Origin: Pseudodesulfovibrio hydrargyri
Lineage (GTDB): Bacteria > Desulfobacterota > Desulfovibrionia > Desulfovibrionales > Desulfovibrionaceae
DNA length: 64,000 bases
Assembly (NCBI RefSeq): GCF_001874525.1
Contig: NZ_LKAQ01000004.1
Location: forward strand, 2,508,730-2,572,729
Direction of reading: 5' to 3'
Both the position numbers and the translations under genes were made by a program. Each line of letters opens with the position of its first letter. Position 1 is the first letter of the stretch. Below the pieces are notes generated by a model that was given only the letters and a program-made list of their open reading frames with translations, was not told the origin of the DNA and ran no database searches. Of this stretch, positions 42,782 to 52,862 are shown piece after piece.

Positions 42782-43736
42782 TGTCACCGTCCGGACGGAA
42801 CACGGTCTGCCAGGCCGGGTTGTCGGCCATGCCCTGTAGTTCTTCCACGGCCCTGGCGAGCTGCTCGGGGTCCTTGACCCGCACGGACAGCTCGGCCCCG
42901 TCGGTCTCGAAATTGTCGGGCTGGACCAGCTTCCAGGCCGTGCCTCCGGTCACGGTCCGGGCCGCCGCGTCGAACCGCTCCCGCAGTCGGGTCAGCTCGG
43001 GGTTGCGCGCCTGGCGGGCCACGGCGCACAGCCGGGCGATGGCGTCCTTGGGCGACAGCCCCTGGTCGAGCAGGGCGGGCATGCCGGCCTTGTCCATGAC
43101 CCCGGCCACGGGCGTTCCGGCCATGCGGGCGGCCTCGTACAGCCAGGTCAGGACGTTGACCGCGTTGGAGCGGGACCAGGCCATGTCCGCGAACAGCGGC
43201 ATGACCGCGTCGCGGTCCGCATCCTTCATGCGGGCCAGGACCATCCCGGCGGCCAGGGGCAGGGTGCCGCGCCCGAGCAGCTCCTGCCACGTTTCGGGCA
43301 GACCGAGCCAGTCCAGAAGCAGGCGTGCGTCTTTGGACTTGGGCCGTACCCCGAGGCGGGGCAGGACGTCTTGCTCCAGGTCCGTCCTGTCCAGGAGCGG
43401 GGCGAAATATTGCAGGGCCTTGAAGCGCATGGCGTCGTCGAGTTGCCGGTGGGCGTTGTCCGCCAGGTAGAGCAGCCCCAGCGAGACGTCGTCCGCGCCC
43501 TCGACCATGCGCGCCAGAACGGGCCGGTCGAGCTCCGCCAGTATGGCCAGCCGGGCGCTGCCCGCTGCCAGGGTCGGTCCCCCCATTCCGTTGAACACCA
43601 GGACCGGGGCGGACTGGCCGAATTCCGCTATGGAATTCCTTAGCGATTCCGAAATATTGCCCGACCAGAACAGGTGGGCGCCCCCGGTCCGTATGGCCTG
43701 GGCCGGGGAGGTGAAAATCTCGCTTGTGAGCTGCAA
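42774..43736 (-). CDS. ParB-like nuclease-domain protein
   Basis: 320 residues from a TTG at 43736 preceded by AGGAGT, the best start in this frame. The N-terminal 110 residues follow the ParB/Srx fold: ISESLRNSIAEFGQSAPVLVFNGMGGPTLAAGSARLAIL with the substrate-loop G-x-R-like ending, then ADNAHRQLDDAMRFKALQYFAPLL. The rest is helical (GRGTLPLAAGMVLARMKDADR), with no clear HTH. No ParA gene is near, so chromosome partition is unlikely. The coupling to the photoproduct-lyase-like gene suggests a DNA-related or nucleotide-handling role, which is inference. Confidence 0.6.
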   Translation of the reverse strand: MQLTSEIFTSPAQAIRTGGAHLFWSGNISESLRNSIAEFGQSAPVLVFNGMGGPTLAAGSARLAILAELDRPVLARMVEGADDVSLGLLYLADNAHRQLDDAMRFKALQYFAPLLDRTDLEQDVLPRLGVRPKSKDARLLLDWLGLPETWQELLGRGTLPLAAGMVLARMKDADRDAVMPLFADMAWSRSNAVNVLTWLYEAARMAGTPVAGVMDKAGMPALLDQGLSPKDAIARLCAVARQARNPELTRLRERFDAAARTVTGGTAWKLVQPDNFETDGAELSVRVKDPEQLARAVEELQGMADNPAWQTVFRPDGDND

Positions 43737-43874
43737 TGCGGACTCCTGGAAGTTTCTCTCAATGTCGCGACAACGGATTGATATTGTTTGCGAAAGAGGG
43801 TATTTTATGAAGAAGCTCGTAGAAAAAGAACGTTATTTCAAGTGGTTGGAATAAAGTTGAAGAGCTGGCAACAC

Positions 43875-43904
43875 TTGACATTCTCGCGTTGGTCTTCCTA
43901 TAGG
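43875..43904 (+). promoter_or_regulatory. Sigma-70 promoter of the EF-G paralogue
   Basis: TTGACA (43875-43880), 18 bases, TATAGG (43899-43904): a full -35 match and 4/6 -10. It sits 97 bp before the ATG at 44001. The region from 43737 to 44000 carries no other gene I can support. Confidence 0.65.
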
Positions 43905-44000
43905 ACTAAACCCGTAAAAAACCAAGTGCTGTGCTTTTCGCGGGGCGAAAGCGGCTCCGCGACTCCGTTAAGGACAACCAGAAACGATGTGGAGTGAAGT

Positions 44001-46061
44001 ATGCCTGACCTCAAGACCCAAAGAACGTATGCACTCGTCGGTCACGGCGGTAGCGGCAAAACCACCGTCGCCGAGATGCTGCTTTTCAACTCGGGAGTTG
44101 TAAACCGCCTCGGCAAGGTCGAAGAAGGGAGCACCGTTCTCGACTTTGAGCCCGAGGAAATCAAGCGTCGCGGTTCGATCCAGCCCGGTTTCGCCAGCTT
44201 CAAATGGAACAAGAACGACCACTTTCTCATCGACACCCCCGGCGACTCCAACTTCGCCGGTGATCTTTCCTACTCCCTGACCGCCGCCGACGGCGTGGTC
44301 ATGGTCATCGACGCCGTGGACGGCGTCAAGCCGCTGACCCGCAAGATCTGGGCCCAGGTCCAGGAGATGGGTCTTCCCTCCATGATCGTCATCAACAAGA
44401 TGGACCGCGACCGGGCCGACTTCGACCTGGCCTTCAACGGCATTTCCGATGCCCTGGGCGCGCGTCCGGCCCTGCTCTACTACCCCATCGGGTCCAAGGA
44501 GGACTTCAAGGGCGTGGTGGACATGCTCTCCGGCAAGGCGCTGATCTTCGGCGCGGACGGCGCGGTCACCGAGGGGGACATCCCCGGCGACATCGCCGAT
44601 GAGGTCGAGACCATCCGCGAGACCATGATCGAGAACATCGCCGAATCCGACGAAGAGCTCATGGAGAAATATTTCGAGGAGGGCGAACTGGCCCCCGAGG
44701 ACATCACCAAGGGCCTCCAGGCTGGCGTCGCTTCCGGCGAACTCGTGCCTGTGGTGGTCTCCGCCGCGCTCAACTGCCAGGGCGGCCGAATGATCCTGGA
44801 CACCGTGCAGAGCCTGCTGCCCGGCCCGCTGGACCACAAGCCGTGGCAGGGCGAGGACGGCTCCGAACTGACCAGTTCCCCGGACGAGGCCCTGGCCTGC
44901 TTCGTCTTCAAGACCCAGGCCGACCCGTTCGCGGGACAGTTGACCGTGGTTCGCGTCCTGGCGGGCCAGCTCTCCCCCGATTCCCAGTTGGTCAATACCG
45001 CAAACGGCGAAAAGGAACGCGTGGGTCAGCTCCTGCTCATGAACGGCAAGGAGCAGGCCCCGGTCAAGACCCCCATGGGCCCGGGCGCCATCGTCACCCT
45101 GGCCAAGCTCAAGAACACCCACACCGGCGACACCCTGGTGGAGAAGGGCGAGTTCAAGCTGGCCAAGCCCGAACTGGCCCCGCAGCTGATCACCTTCGCC
45201 CTGGCTCCCGAGGAAAAGGGCGACGAGGACAAGGTCTACGCCGCCGTGGCCAAGCTGCTCGAGGAGGACATCACCCTGACGTTGGGGCGCGACGAGGAGT
45301 CCGCCGACATCCTGCTCTCGGGCATGGGCCAGAACCACATCGAGATCTCGGTCGAGAAGGCCAAGCGCCGCTACAAGACCGCCATCCTGCTCAAGACCCC
45401 CAAGGTCCCGTACCGCGAGACCTTCAAGACCGGGGCCAAGGAAATCCAGGGCCGCCACAAGAAACAATCCGGCGGGCGCGGCCAGTTCGGCGACTGCTGG
45501 ATCCACGTGGCCCCCAAGGGCTCGGGTGAAGGCTACGAGTTCGTGGACCAGATCGTGGGCGGCTCCATCCCGCGCCAGTTCATCCCGGCCGTGGACAAGG
45601 GCATCCAGGAGACCGCCGCGCGCGGCGTGCTCGCGGGCTACCCGGTCATCGACTTCCAGGTGACCCTGTACGACGGCAGCTACCACAACGTGGACTCCTC
45701 GGAAATGGCCTTCAAGGTGGCCGGTTCCCTGGCCTTCAAGAAGGCCTGTGAAAAGGCCAAGATGGCCCTGCTCGAACCGATCATGCTGGTCACCGTGGCC
45801 GTGCCCGACTCGTTCATGGGCGACGTCATCGGCGACCTGTCGTCGCGCCGGGGCAAGGTGCTCGGCTCCGACTCCCAGGCGGGCATCACCGAGGTCAAGG
45901 CCCACGTGCCCATGGCCGAGATGCTGCGCTACGCCCCGGACCTCAACTCCATGACCGGCGGCCAGGGCACCTTCTTCATGGAGTTCGCCGCTTACGAGGA
46001 ATGCCCGCCCCAGGAGACCGAAAAGGTCATCGCGGCCAACAAGAAGCACGACGAGGAATAA
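44001..46061 (+). CDS. fusA2: Elongation factor G, paralogous type (EF-G2-like)
   Basis: 686 residues. Domain order of EF-G: GTPase with G1 GHGGSGKTT (usual AHVDAGKTT), G3 DTPGDSNF (usual DTPGHVDF), G4 NKMDRDRADF; then domains II-V with PYRETFKTGAKEIQGRHKKQSGGRGQFGDCW and DLSSRRGKVLGSDSQAGITEVKAHVP. The altered G1 and G3 mark the second EF-G type, which in other bacteria coexists with canonical FusA and may work in ribosome recycling or under stress. Canonical fusA is not in the window. It has its own promoter (43875) and terminator (46089). Confidence 0.88.
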   Translation: MPDLKTQRTYALVGHGGSGKTTVAEMLLFNSGVVNRLGKVEEGSTVLDFEPEEIKRRGSIQPGFASFKWNKNDHFLIDTPGDSNFAGDLSYSLTAADGVVMVIDAVDGVKPLTRKIWAQVQEMGLPSMIVINKMDRDRADFDLAFNGISDALGARPALLYYPIGSKEDFKGVVDMLSGKALIFGADGAVTEGDIPGDIADEVETIRETMIENIAESDEELMEKYFEEGELAPEDITKGLQAGVASGELVPVVVSAALNCQGGRMILDTVQSLLPGPLDHKPWQGEDGSELTSSPDEALACFVFKTQADPFAGQLTVVRVLAGQLSPDSQLVNTANGEKERVGQLLLMNGKEQAPVKTPMGPGAIVTLAKLKNTHTGDTLVEKGEFKLAKPELAPQLITFALAPEEKGDEDKVYAAVAKLLEEDITLTLGRDEESADILLSGMGQNHIEISVEKAKRRYKTAILLKTPKVPYRETFKTGAKEIQGRHKKQSGGRGQFGDCWIHVAPKGSGEGYEFVDQIVGGSIPRQFIPAVDKGIQETAARGVLAGYPVIDFQVTLYDGSYHNVDSSEMAFKVAGSLAFKKACEKAKMALLEPIMLVTVAVPDSFMGDVIGDLSSRRGKVLGSDSQAGITEVKAHVPMAEMLRYAPDLNSMTGGQGTFFMEFAAYEECPPQETEKVIAANKKHDEE

Positions 46062-46088
46062 GGGGTTCATTACGATTCGAAGTCGCGA

Positions 46089-46119
46089 GGGCGGCGGGGC
46101 GACCCGCCGCCCTTTTTTT
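46089..46119 (+). terminator. Intrinsic terminator after the EF-G gene
   Basis: A 10-bp stem (GGGCGGCGGG/CCCGCCGCCC) with a GCGA loop, followed by TTTTTTT. Confidence 0.95.
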
Positions 46120-46324
46120 GCGCCTGGCCATCGGAGGGGGGACGCACGTGATTTGGTGTAAAATCCTGATTGAGTGCGGGAAGGTGTCCTGGTTTGCCTG
46201 TCGTGCTATAGATCGCTTCGAGGGAAATCCATAGACGATTTTTATTTTTGATGTGGTCCGTCCGGCTGGTTCCGGGCATGGGCGCCTTTGCGCCGCTGAA
46301 CCTTTTACCCCTGGAAGTGCCCGT

Positions 46325-47209
46325 ATGGAAGTCATGACAGCGATTCGGGAACAGGGGGATGTGTTGCGTCATGCTTCGCCCATCCCCTTTCATCCGTGCC
46401 TGAACGACGAGGCCCACGGCCAGGTGGCCAGAATCCACCTGCCCGTCGCCCCGCGCTGCAACCTGGCCTGCGCCTATTGCGAACGCATCCTGTCCGACGA
46501 CCCGGACCTGCCCGGACCGGGCACGGCCTCGGTGGTCATGACGCCCGGCGCCGCCGCGCTCAGGGCCCTGGCCTTTCTGAATGAATACGGCGGCGACTCC
46601 ATCGTGGGCATCGCCGGGCCGGGCGACCCGTTGGCCAATGAAGAGACCTTCGAATGCCTGGAACGAGTCAGGCGGCAGGCCCCCGGGGCCGCCTTGTGCC
46701 TGTGCACCAATGGCCTGGCCCTGCCGCGAAGCATGGATCGGCTGGTCGCGGTCGGGGTCAACACCCTGACGGTCACCGTGAACGGCGTGACCCCGGAGAC
46801 CGTGGCCCAGGTGCAACCGCGCATCCTTGAGGGCGGTATCTGGATCAAGGAAACGGAAGCGGCGCGGATCCTCATCGACCGCCAGCGCGAGGGCATTGCC
46901 CGGGCCGCCGAGGCGGGCATGGTGGTCAAGGTCAACATGGTCGTCATTCCGGAAATCAACATGCACGAGGCCGAGGCAGTGTCCGGCATGGCCGCGCGGC
47001 TCGGGGCCAAGGTATTCAACCCCATGCCCCTCATTCCACGCAACGGGCTGAAACATTTTTGCCGACCCACGGGCCGGGACATGGCCGAGGTTAGGCGTCG
47101 ATGCGGCAAGGAACTCTACGTTTTCACCAAATGCAAACAGTGTCGGGCGGACGCTGCGGGAATCCCCGGTAAGGAGCATTACGGATGTCGGATGATAAAA
47201 AACGGTTGA
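46325..47209 (+). CDS. NifB-like radical SAM protein
   Basis: 294 residues from ATG at 46325, GGAAG upstream; a second ATG three codons on is possible. Shows the NifB N-terminal arrangement: HPCLNDEAHGQVARIHLPVAPRCNLACAYCERIL with cluster ligands C45, C49, C52, then IAGPGDPLANEETF in the GGEP-equivalent region and CTNGLALP. The C-terminus has extra Cys (FTKCKQCRADAAG...GCRM) that could hold another FeS centre. NifB builds a nitrogenase precursor cluster; with no nif genes here, this is a NifB-family relative of unknown product. It overlaps the next gene by 25 bp, so it is co-translated with it. Confidence 0.8.
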   Translation: MEVMTAIREQGDVLRHASPIPFHPCLNDEAHGQVARIHLPVAPRCNLACAYCERILSDDPDLPGPGTASVVMTPGAAALRALAFLNEYGGDSIVGIAGPGDPLANEETFECLERVRRQAPGAALCLCTNGLALPRSMDRLVAVGVNTLTVTVNGVTPETVAQVQPRILEGGIWIKETEAARILIDRQREGIARAAEAGMVVKVNMVVIPEINMHEAEAVSGMAARLGAKVFNPMPLIPRNGLKHFCRPTGRDMAEVRRRCGKELYVFTKCKQCRADAAGIPGKEHYGCRMIKNG

Positions 47210-48060
47210 GCCGACGTAAATTCATGGTCGGCGGCGGGGCGGCGTTGACCACCGCCTTCGTGCCCATGGGCGCGCACACGGCTGCGGCCGCGTCGCAGGG
47301 AACCTTTGCCGGCGGGAGTCTGCAGGTCTGGTCCTGCGGCGGGCTGGCCGAGGCGTTCATGCCCGCCAACGCCAAGTTCGAACAGGCCATGGGCGGGTCC
47401 ATCAGCTATACGGGGGCCTTTGCGGGAGCCCTGGGCAAGTCCCTGCTCGGCGGCAGCGCCAGGACCGAAGTCTTTGCTCCGCGCGTGCTCAAACTGGCCC
47501 AGGCCCTGAAAGGGCAGGGCAAAATGCTCTCCTTCCAGCCCCTGTGCTTCACCGAATATGTTCTGGTCACGCCCAAGGGCAACCCGGCCGGAATCGCTTC
47601 CATCAAGGACCTGAAGAAGGACGGCGTCAAAACCCTGTGCTCGCCGGACTCTTCGCCCCCCGGCGGGGCGGCCGCCATGGGCGTGCTCAAGAAGAGCGGG
47701 GTGGTCAAGGAGGCCACGGCCAACTCCATCTATCTGGGCTCCTGCGTCCAGCACGACGTGGCCGACGTGGCCGCGGGCAAGGCGGACGCGGCCGTGGTCG
47801 AACGCCGCATCACCCGCCTGCCGCGCTACCGCGAGGCCTTCGAGGTCATTCCCATCCCGGAGGAGTATTTCCCGGCCCCGCCCATCCCGTTCACCATCGG
47901 GATGATGAAGTGGGCCGAAAACCGGGACATGGCCATGGCGTTCATCGATTTCATCTGCGGGGAAGAGGGGCAGGCCTGCTTCCGGGAGGCCGGATTCATT
48001 CCCGCGCTGTCCGACGAGGGACGGCGCCTTGCCGAAAAGTACGGGGTGAAGGATGTCTAG
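47185..48060 (+). CDS. Tat-exported molybdate-type (ModA-like) substrate-binding protein
   Basis: 291 residues. Twin-arginine signal at residues 9-14 (SRRKFM) with a hydrophobic segment and cleavage region around AAAASQG, so it is exported folded. Mature protein has a ModA/SBP_bac_11-like layout: LQVWSCGGLAEAFMPANAKFEQAMG, then GKSLLGGSARTEVFAPRVLKLAQALKGQG, FTEYVLVTPKGNPAGI, DAAVVERRITRLPRYREAFEVIPIP and FTIGMMKWAENRDMAMAFIDFI. Use of the Tat route is unusual for binding proteins and suggests a cofactor or metal is bound before export. No ModB or ModC gene adjoins. It overlaps the next gene by 8 bp. Confidence 0.8.
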   Translation: MSDDKKRLSRRKFMVGGGAALTTAFVPMGAHTAAAASQGTFAGGSLQVWSCGGLAEAFMPANAKFEQAMGGSISYTGAFAGALGKSLLGGSARTEVFAPRVLKLAQALKGQGKMLSFQPLCFTEYVLVTPKGNPAGIASIKDLKKDGVKTLCSPDSSPPGGAAAMGVLKKSGVVKEATANSIYLGSCVQHDVADVAAGKADAAVVERRITRLPRYREAFEVIPIPEEYFPAPPIPFTIGMMKWAENRDMAMAFIDFICGEEGQACFREAGFIPALSDEGRRLAEKYGVKDV

Positions 48061-48826
48061 TACCACCGCAATCAGAGGCGCCCGCTACTGGATCCGCCGT
48101 CTCATTCAGGCCGTGGCCCTGTTCACCATCGCGGAGTTCTCCTACTACGGGATATTCCGCTGTCCCTTTGCCGTGCCTTACGTCAGCTGCGCCAACTGTC
48201 CGGTTGTCCAGTGTCCGGGCAAACAACTCTGGCTGATCGTGCTCCTGGGCATATTGGCCTCGGGGCTGCTCTTCGGCAGGGCCTTTTGCGGTTACGCCTG
48301 TCCGGCAGGCATGCTCAACGAGCTGTTCAGCAAGGTGGCGGTGTTGCGCGGCAAGGTGCGCGGCAAGTTCGCGGCCGTGGCCGGGTACGGCAAGTACGTG
48401 GCCGCCGCGATCTGCGCGGTCCTGTTCTTCGGCATGCACAACCCGCGCTGGGCCGTGCCCATCCGCACCGGCGAGTTCGTCAATTCGACCGTGCTGACCT
48501 TTGAGCACGCCTTCCCCCTGTGGCTGATACGGACCTCGATAGTGGTCGGGACGTTGCTGCTCGGGCTGCTCATTCCCTACTTCTTCTGCCGCTTCCTGTG
48601 CCCCACGGGCGGCGTGCTGGAAATCCTTGGCCGGTTCTCGCCGTTCAAGTACCGCGTGGCCGACTCGTGCACCGATTGCGGCAAGTGTGACCGGACCTGC
48701 GGGCTGGAAACCCGGCCCGAGCGCGACAACTGCACCAACTGCGGTGAATGCCGGAGTGTGTGCCCGGTGGACGCCATCCATCTCGGCACCGCGGCCAAGG
48801 GGCGCGGTCCCCAATCGACCGCCTAG
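48053..48826 (+). CDS. NapH-like membrane polyferredoxin
   Basis: 257 residues with about four transmembrane helices. Cys motifs: CANCPVVQCPG after the first helix, FCGYACPAGM, FCRFLCPTGG, and a C-terminal pair of 4Fe-4S sites CTDCGKCDRTC and CTNCGECRSVCPV. This is the arrangement of NapH/RdxA/CcoG-type membrane iron-sulfur proteins that pass electrons across the inner membrane. Third gene of an overlapping trio with the NifB-like and Tat-exported binding protein, so it likely supplies electrons to, or receives them from, the periplasmic component. Followed by a terminator. Confidence 0.85.
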   Translation: MSSTTAIRGARYWIRRLIQAVALFTIAEFSYYGIFRCPFAVPYVSCANCPVVQCPGKQLWLIVLLGILASGLLFGRAFCGYACPAGMLNELFSKVAVLRGKVRGKFAAVAGYGKYVAAAICAVLFFGMHNPRWAVPIRTGEFVNSTVLTFEHAFPLWLIRTSIVVGTLLLGLLIPYFFCRFLCPTGGVLEILGRFSPFKYRVADSCTDCGKCDRTCGLETRPERDNCTNCGECRSVCPVDAIHLGTAAKGRGPQSTA

Positions 48827-48863
48827 CGATTCCGGCCCGGGTACCGTCCGGCATGCGTGAAGC

Positions 48864-48892
48864 AAAGAGGGGGATTTTCCCCCTCTTTTTTT
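48864..48892 (+). terminator. Intrinsic terminator after the NifB-like trio
   Basis: The stem AGAGGGGG/CCCCCTCT with a short loop, followed by TTTTTTTG. Confidence 0.9.
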
Positions 48893-49045
48893 GTCCGCAA
48901 CGGCTCGTTTTGCTCCGAAAATAAAGGTCCGGAATCGAAAAAACATGTTTTGACGCCGAATTATAACGCATACCGCCTGGTTGCGCTCTTGTTTCGCGCC
49001 GCGATATGGTTTACTCAGACTGGAGCCACTCAAACAAGGAAACCT

Positions 49046-49768
49046 ATGCTCCGAAGACTGTTTTTCACCATCCTGCTTGTTCCCGTAACCATCTGGTATT
49101 CTCTGAAGATGCTCAAGGTGGACCCCGAGACGTCCACACCCGAGGAATACGACCGCTGGGGGTTGGCCTGGGGGGCGGCCGCCGTGAAGCTGTCCGGCGT
49201 CAAGATCGAGGCGGACATGGGCGACGTGGACCCGAAAGGGCACTACGTGTTCATCGGCAACCACCAGTCCAACCTGGACATCCCCGTGCTCTTCTACCTG
49301 CTCAAGGGCAACCGCATCCGCTTCGTGGCCAAGAAGTCCCTGTTCGAGATTCCCCTCTACGGCAAGGCGCTCGGCCATGCCGGGCACATCTGCATCGACA
49401 GGGGGAACCGCCGCGCGGCCATGCAATCCCTGAACGACGCCGTGGAGACCGCCAAGGCGGGCATATCGCCGCTCATTTTCCCGGAGGGCACGCGCAACCT
49501 CGACCTGAGCAAGCTGATGGACTTCAAGATCGGGGCCATGATCCTGGCCCTCAAGGCCGGTCTGCCCGTGGTTCCGTTCGTCATGACCAACACCGGGCGG
49601 GTCATGGGCAAGGGCGACTTCTTCATCGACAATCGGCCCGTGGTCCGGTTCAAGGCGCTGCCGGTCATCGACCCGGCGCAATACACCCTCAAGGAGCGTG
49701 AGCGGTTCAAGGATGACCTGTACGACATGATGAACGCGGCGTACCAGGAACTGCTGGCAAAGGGGTAG
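49046..49768 (+). CDS. plsC: 1-acyl-sn-glycerol-3-phosphate acyltransferase
   Basis: 240 residues from ATG at 49046, CAAGGAAAC upstream; upstream in-frame sequence overlaps a terminator and is not coding. Makes phosphatidate from lysophosphatidate at the inner membrane, the substrate of CdsA. N-terminal membrane helix (1-20), then NHQSNLD (HX4D, H73-D78), the RNRR/GNRR region, FPEGTRN and PVVPFVMTN, all in PlsC order. It ends 4 bp before the RNase J start. Confidence 0.92.
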   Translation: MLRRLFFTILLVPVTIWYSLKMLKVDPETSTPEEYDRWGLAWGAAAVKLSGVKIEADMGDVDPKGHYVFIGNHQSNLDIPVLFYLLKGNRIRFVAKKSLFEIPLYGKALGHAGHICIDRGNRRAAMQSLNDAVETAKAGISPLIFPEGTRNLDLSKLMDFKIGAMILALKAGLPVVPFVMTNTGRVMGKGDFFIDNRPVVRFKALPVIDPAQYTLKERERFKDDLYDMMNAAYQELLAKG

Positions 49769-49772
49769 GCGC

Positions 49773-51428
<1,656 letters not shown>

Positions 51429-51506
51429 CGTCTGGACTTCGGCCCGATGTTGGGCTAGATATTTCAATAAACCGAAAGAGATGCTTTTTCTGAGAGGATA
51501 CCTGAC

Positions 51507-51974
51507 ATGAAACGAATTCTGCTTGCAGCGGCCATGACGGCCATGATTTCCCTGCTCGCCGCCTGCGGCGCGCAGAAGAACGACCTCGACACGGGATGGG
51601 CCATGGTCAAGCAGGGCAACTGCGGCCAGGCTCAGGTCTACCTGGACAACACCATCGCCCAGCCCGATAGCGCGGCGGACCTGGCCTACGCCTACTATCT
51701 CAAGGGAGAGTGCGCGGAAAAGGCCTCCGACTTCGAGGCCGCTTATGAAAACTTCTACGCGGCCAAAGTCGTGGCCTGCTACGTGGTCGCCAACCAGACC
51801 CACGTCAACCTGGATACCTATGCCCGCAGCGACTACTGCGAGCGGATACTCCCGGCCAAGCTCGAGGCCCTGTCGGCCAAGATCGAGGTGCGGGCGATTG
51901 AGCGGATAGAGGGCAAGGTCAACGACATCCTGCGGGCCGACTACCTCAAGCGATTTGAAAAGAGCATGAACTAG
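51507..51974 (+). CDS. Lipoprotein of unknown function
   Basis: 155 residues. Lipoprotein signal peptide with lipobox LLAAC (about residue 20). The mature part is helical, with alternating Ala/Tyr helices that resemble one or two TPR-like hairpins (DLAYAYYLKGECAEKASDFEAAYENFYAAKVV). Good GAGAGG site. A terminator follows, so it may be a single gene. Family not recognised. Confidence 0.7.
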   Translation: MKRILLAAAMTAMISLLAACGAQKNDLDTGWAMVKQGNCGQAQVYLDNTIAQPDSAADLAYAYYLKGECAEKASDFEAAYENFYAAKVVACYVVANQTHVNLDTYARSDYCERILPAKLEALSAKIEVRAIERIEGKVNDILRADYLKRFEKSMN

Positions 51975-51980
51975 CATACC

Positions 51981-52009
51981 GAAACGCCCCGCCCTGCGGG
52001 GCGTTTTTC
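51981..52009 (+). terminator. Intrinsic terminator after the lipoprotein gene
   Basis: The stem AACGCCCCGC/GCGGGGCGTT with a short loop, followed by TTTCG, 10 bp past the stop. Confidence 0.88.
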
Positions 52010-52040
52010 GTGGCGCATCCTGCAAACCGGGGAGGGCGAC

Positions 52041-52508
52041 ATGGCGTTGGCGGATTACACGGCGAGCATCGACCGCCTGCAAAGGGCGCTGGGCAGGGTC
52101 TACGCGGACGAACCGTGGCTGCTGAACATGCCGGGCCGGTCCATGGCCTGCAAGATCGACCACTACTACTACCTCGCGGTCATGCCCGGGTTCGTCGAGA
52201 CCCTGGCCCGCCTGGGCGGCATGTTCCCCAAACAGGTCCTCGAAGCCCTGGTCAGGACCGGCAACCTCATCACCAAAGCCCCGGAACGCGACCCGCTCCT
52301 GCCCCTGACCGTCTCCTGGGGCGCCCGCTCCGTCACCCTGAGCGGCGCGTTCGTCGACGCCGACTTCATCGACCGCGCCGTCAAGACCTACGGCGGGTTC
52401 GGTGCCATCCTCAACGTCTCGGACCTCAAAATCTCCGCCGCCGACCGCGAACGCATCGAGGCACTCTTCGAGGACAAGACCCCACCCCAGGGCTTGGCGT
52501 ATTTTTAG
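52041..52508 (+). CDS. Small protein of unknown function
   Basis: 155 residues, soluble, with GGAGGGCGAC before the ATG. N-terminal DYTASIDRLQRALGRVYADEPWLLNMPGRSMACKIDHYYYLAV and a strand-rich C-terminal half; no recognised motif. A repeat element begins directly after its stop codon. I cannot assign a family. Confidence 0.6.
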   Translation: MALADYTASIDRLQRALGRVYADEPWLLNMPGRSMACKIDHYYYLAVMPGFVETLARLGGMFPKQVLEALVRTGNLITKAPERDPLLPLTVSWGARSVTLSGAFVDADFIDRAVKTYGGFGAILNVSDLKISAADRERIEALFEDKTPPQGLAYF

Positions 52509-52509
52509 C

Positions 52510-52626
52510 GCCTCCGGCGGCCGGGGGAAGGGGGAAAGGGAACCCTTTGAAAAGGGCTTCCCTTTCCCCCTTCCCCCGGACCCCCATCCCCCTTTCCCTC
52601 CTAAACTTTTTATTGCCGCTTCGCGG
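52510..52626 (+). repeat. Two-hairpin intergenic element, copy 5
   Basis: Starts GCCTCCGGCGGCC one base after the stop codon at 52508. Arms at 52521-52542 and 52558-52579 are a perfect 22-bp inverted repeat of purine-only/pyrimidine-only type around CCCTTTGAAAAGGG. Then CCCCCATCCCCC, AAACTTTTT and the terminal hairpin CCGCTTCGCGG. It is the only copy in the window not paired with another. Confidence 0.9.
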
Positions 52627-52641
52627 GAGTGGCGACGAAAA

Positions 52642-52675
52642 AAAGCCTTCGACTCAACAGAGAGTCAAAGGCTTT
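52642..52675 (-). terminator. Intrinsic terminator on the minus strand
   Basis: An AAAGCCTT/AAGGCTTT outer stem and GACTC/GAGTC inner stem with a 6-base loop, followed on the minus strand by a run of seven T. It is 188 bp past the cysteine desulfidase stop. Confidence 0.75.
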
Positions 52676-52862
52676 ATCTTTTCCTTTGGAGCGAATCGGG
52701 TGCTTCAGCACCCGACAGCGGCTCAGTCCCCCGCGCTCGGGATAGGCTTTCGAGAGTGGTGTAGCTGTGTATTTACTTCCGGAGGGCTTTCACCGCAGCG
52801 TAGCCGTCTACGTGAGGTGTGCAACCGGAAAAAATGTGCAGATGCGCCGCTATCGGAAGCCG
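52676..52862 (-). other. Structured gap downstream of the desulfidase gene
   Basis: About 190 bp without a protein gene, between the desulfidase stop and a minus-strand terminator. It holds the perfect hairpin TCGGGTGC/GCACCCGA (52696-52715). It is either a long 3' untranslated region or a small RNA; promoter evidence on the minus strand is weak (TTGCAC, 16 bases, TACGCT). Confidence 0.35.

Noticed and set aside
42774..43736. ParB as part of a chromosome partition system
   Set aside because: No ParA gene, no parS-like palindrome seen and no clear helix-turn-helix; the region is far from the oriC-like site.
43807..43854. 15-codon open frame (MKKLVEKERYFKWLE) before the EF-G promoter
   Set aside because: Lies upstream of the promoter, so it is not a leader peptide; a chance frame in AT-rich sequence is more likely.
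43968..46070. 700-codon open frame antisense to the EF-G gene
   Set aside because: It mirrors the EF-G gene exactly; low-complexity His/Gly/Leu-rich product, typical of an antisense shadow.
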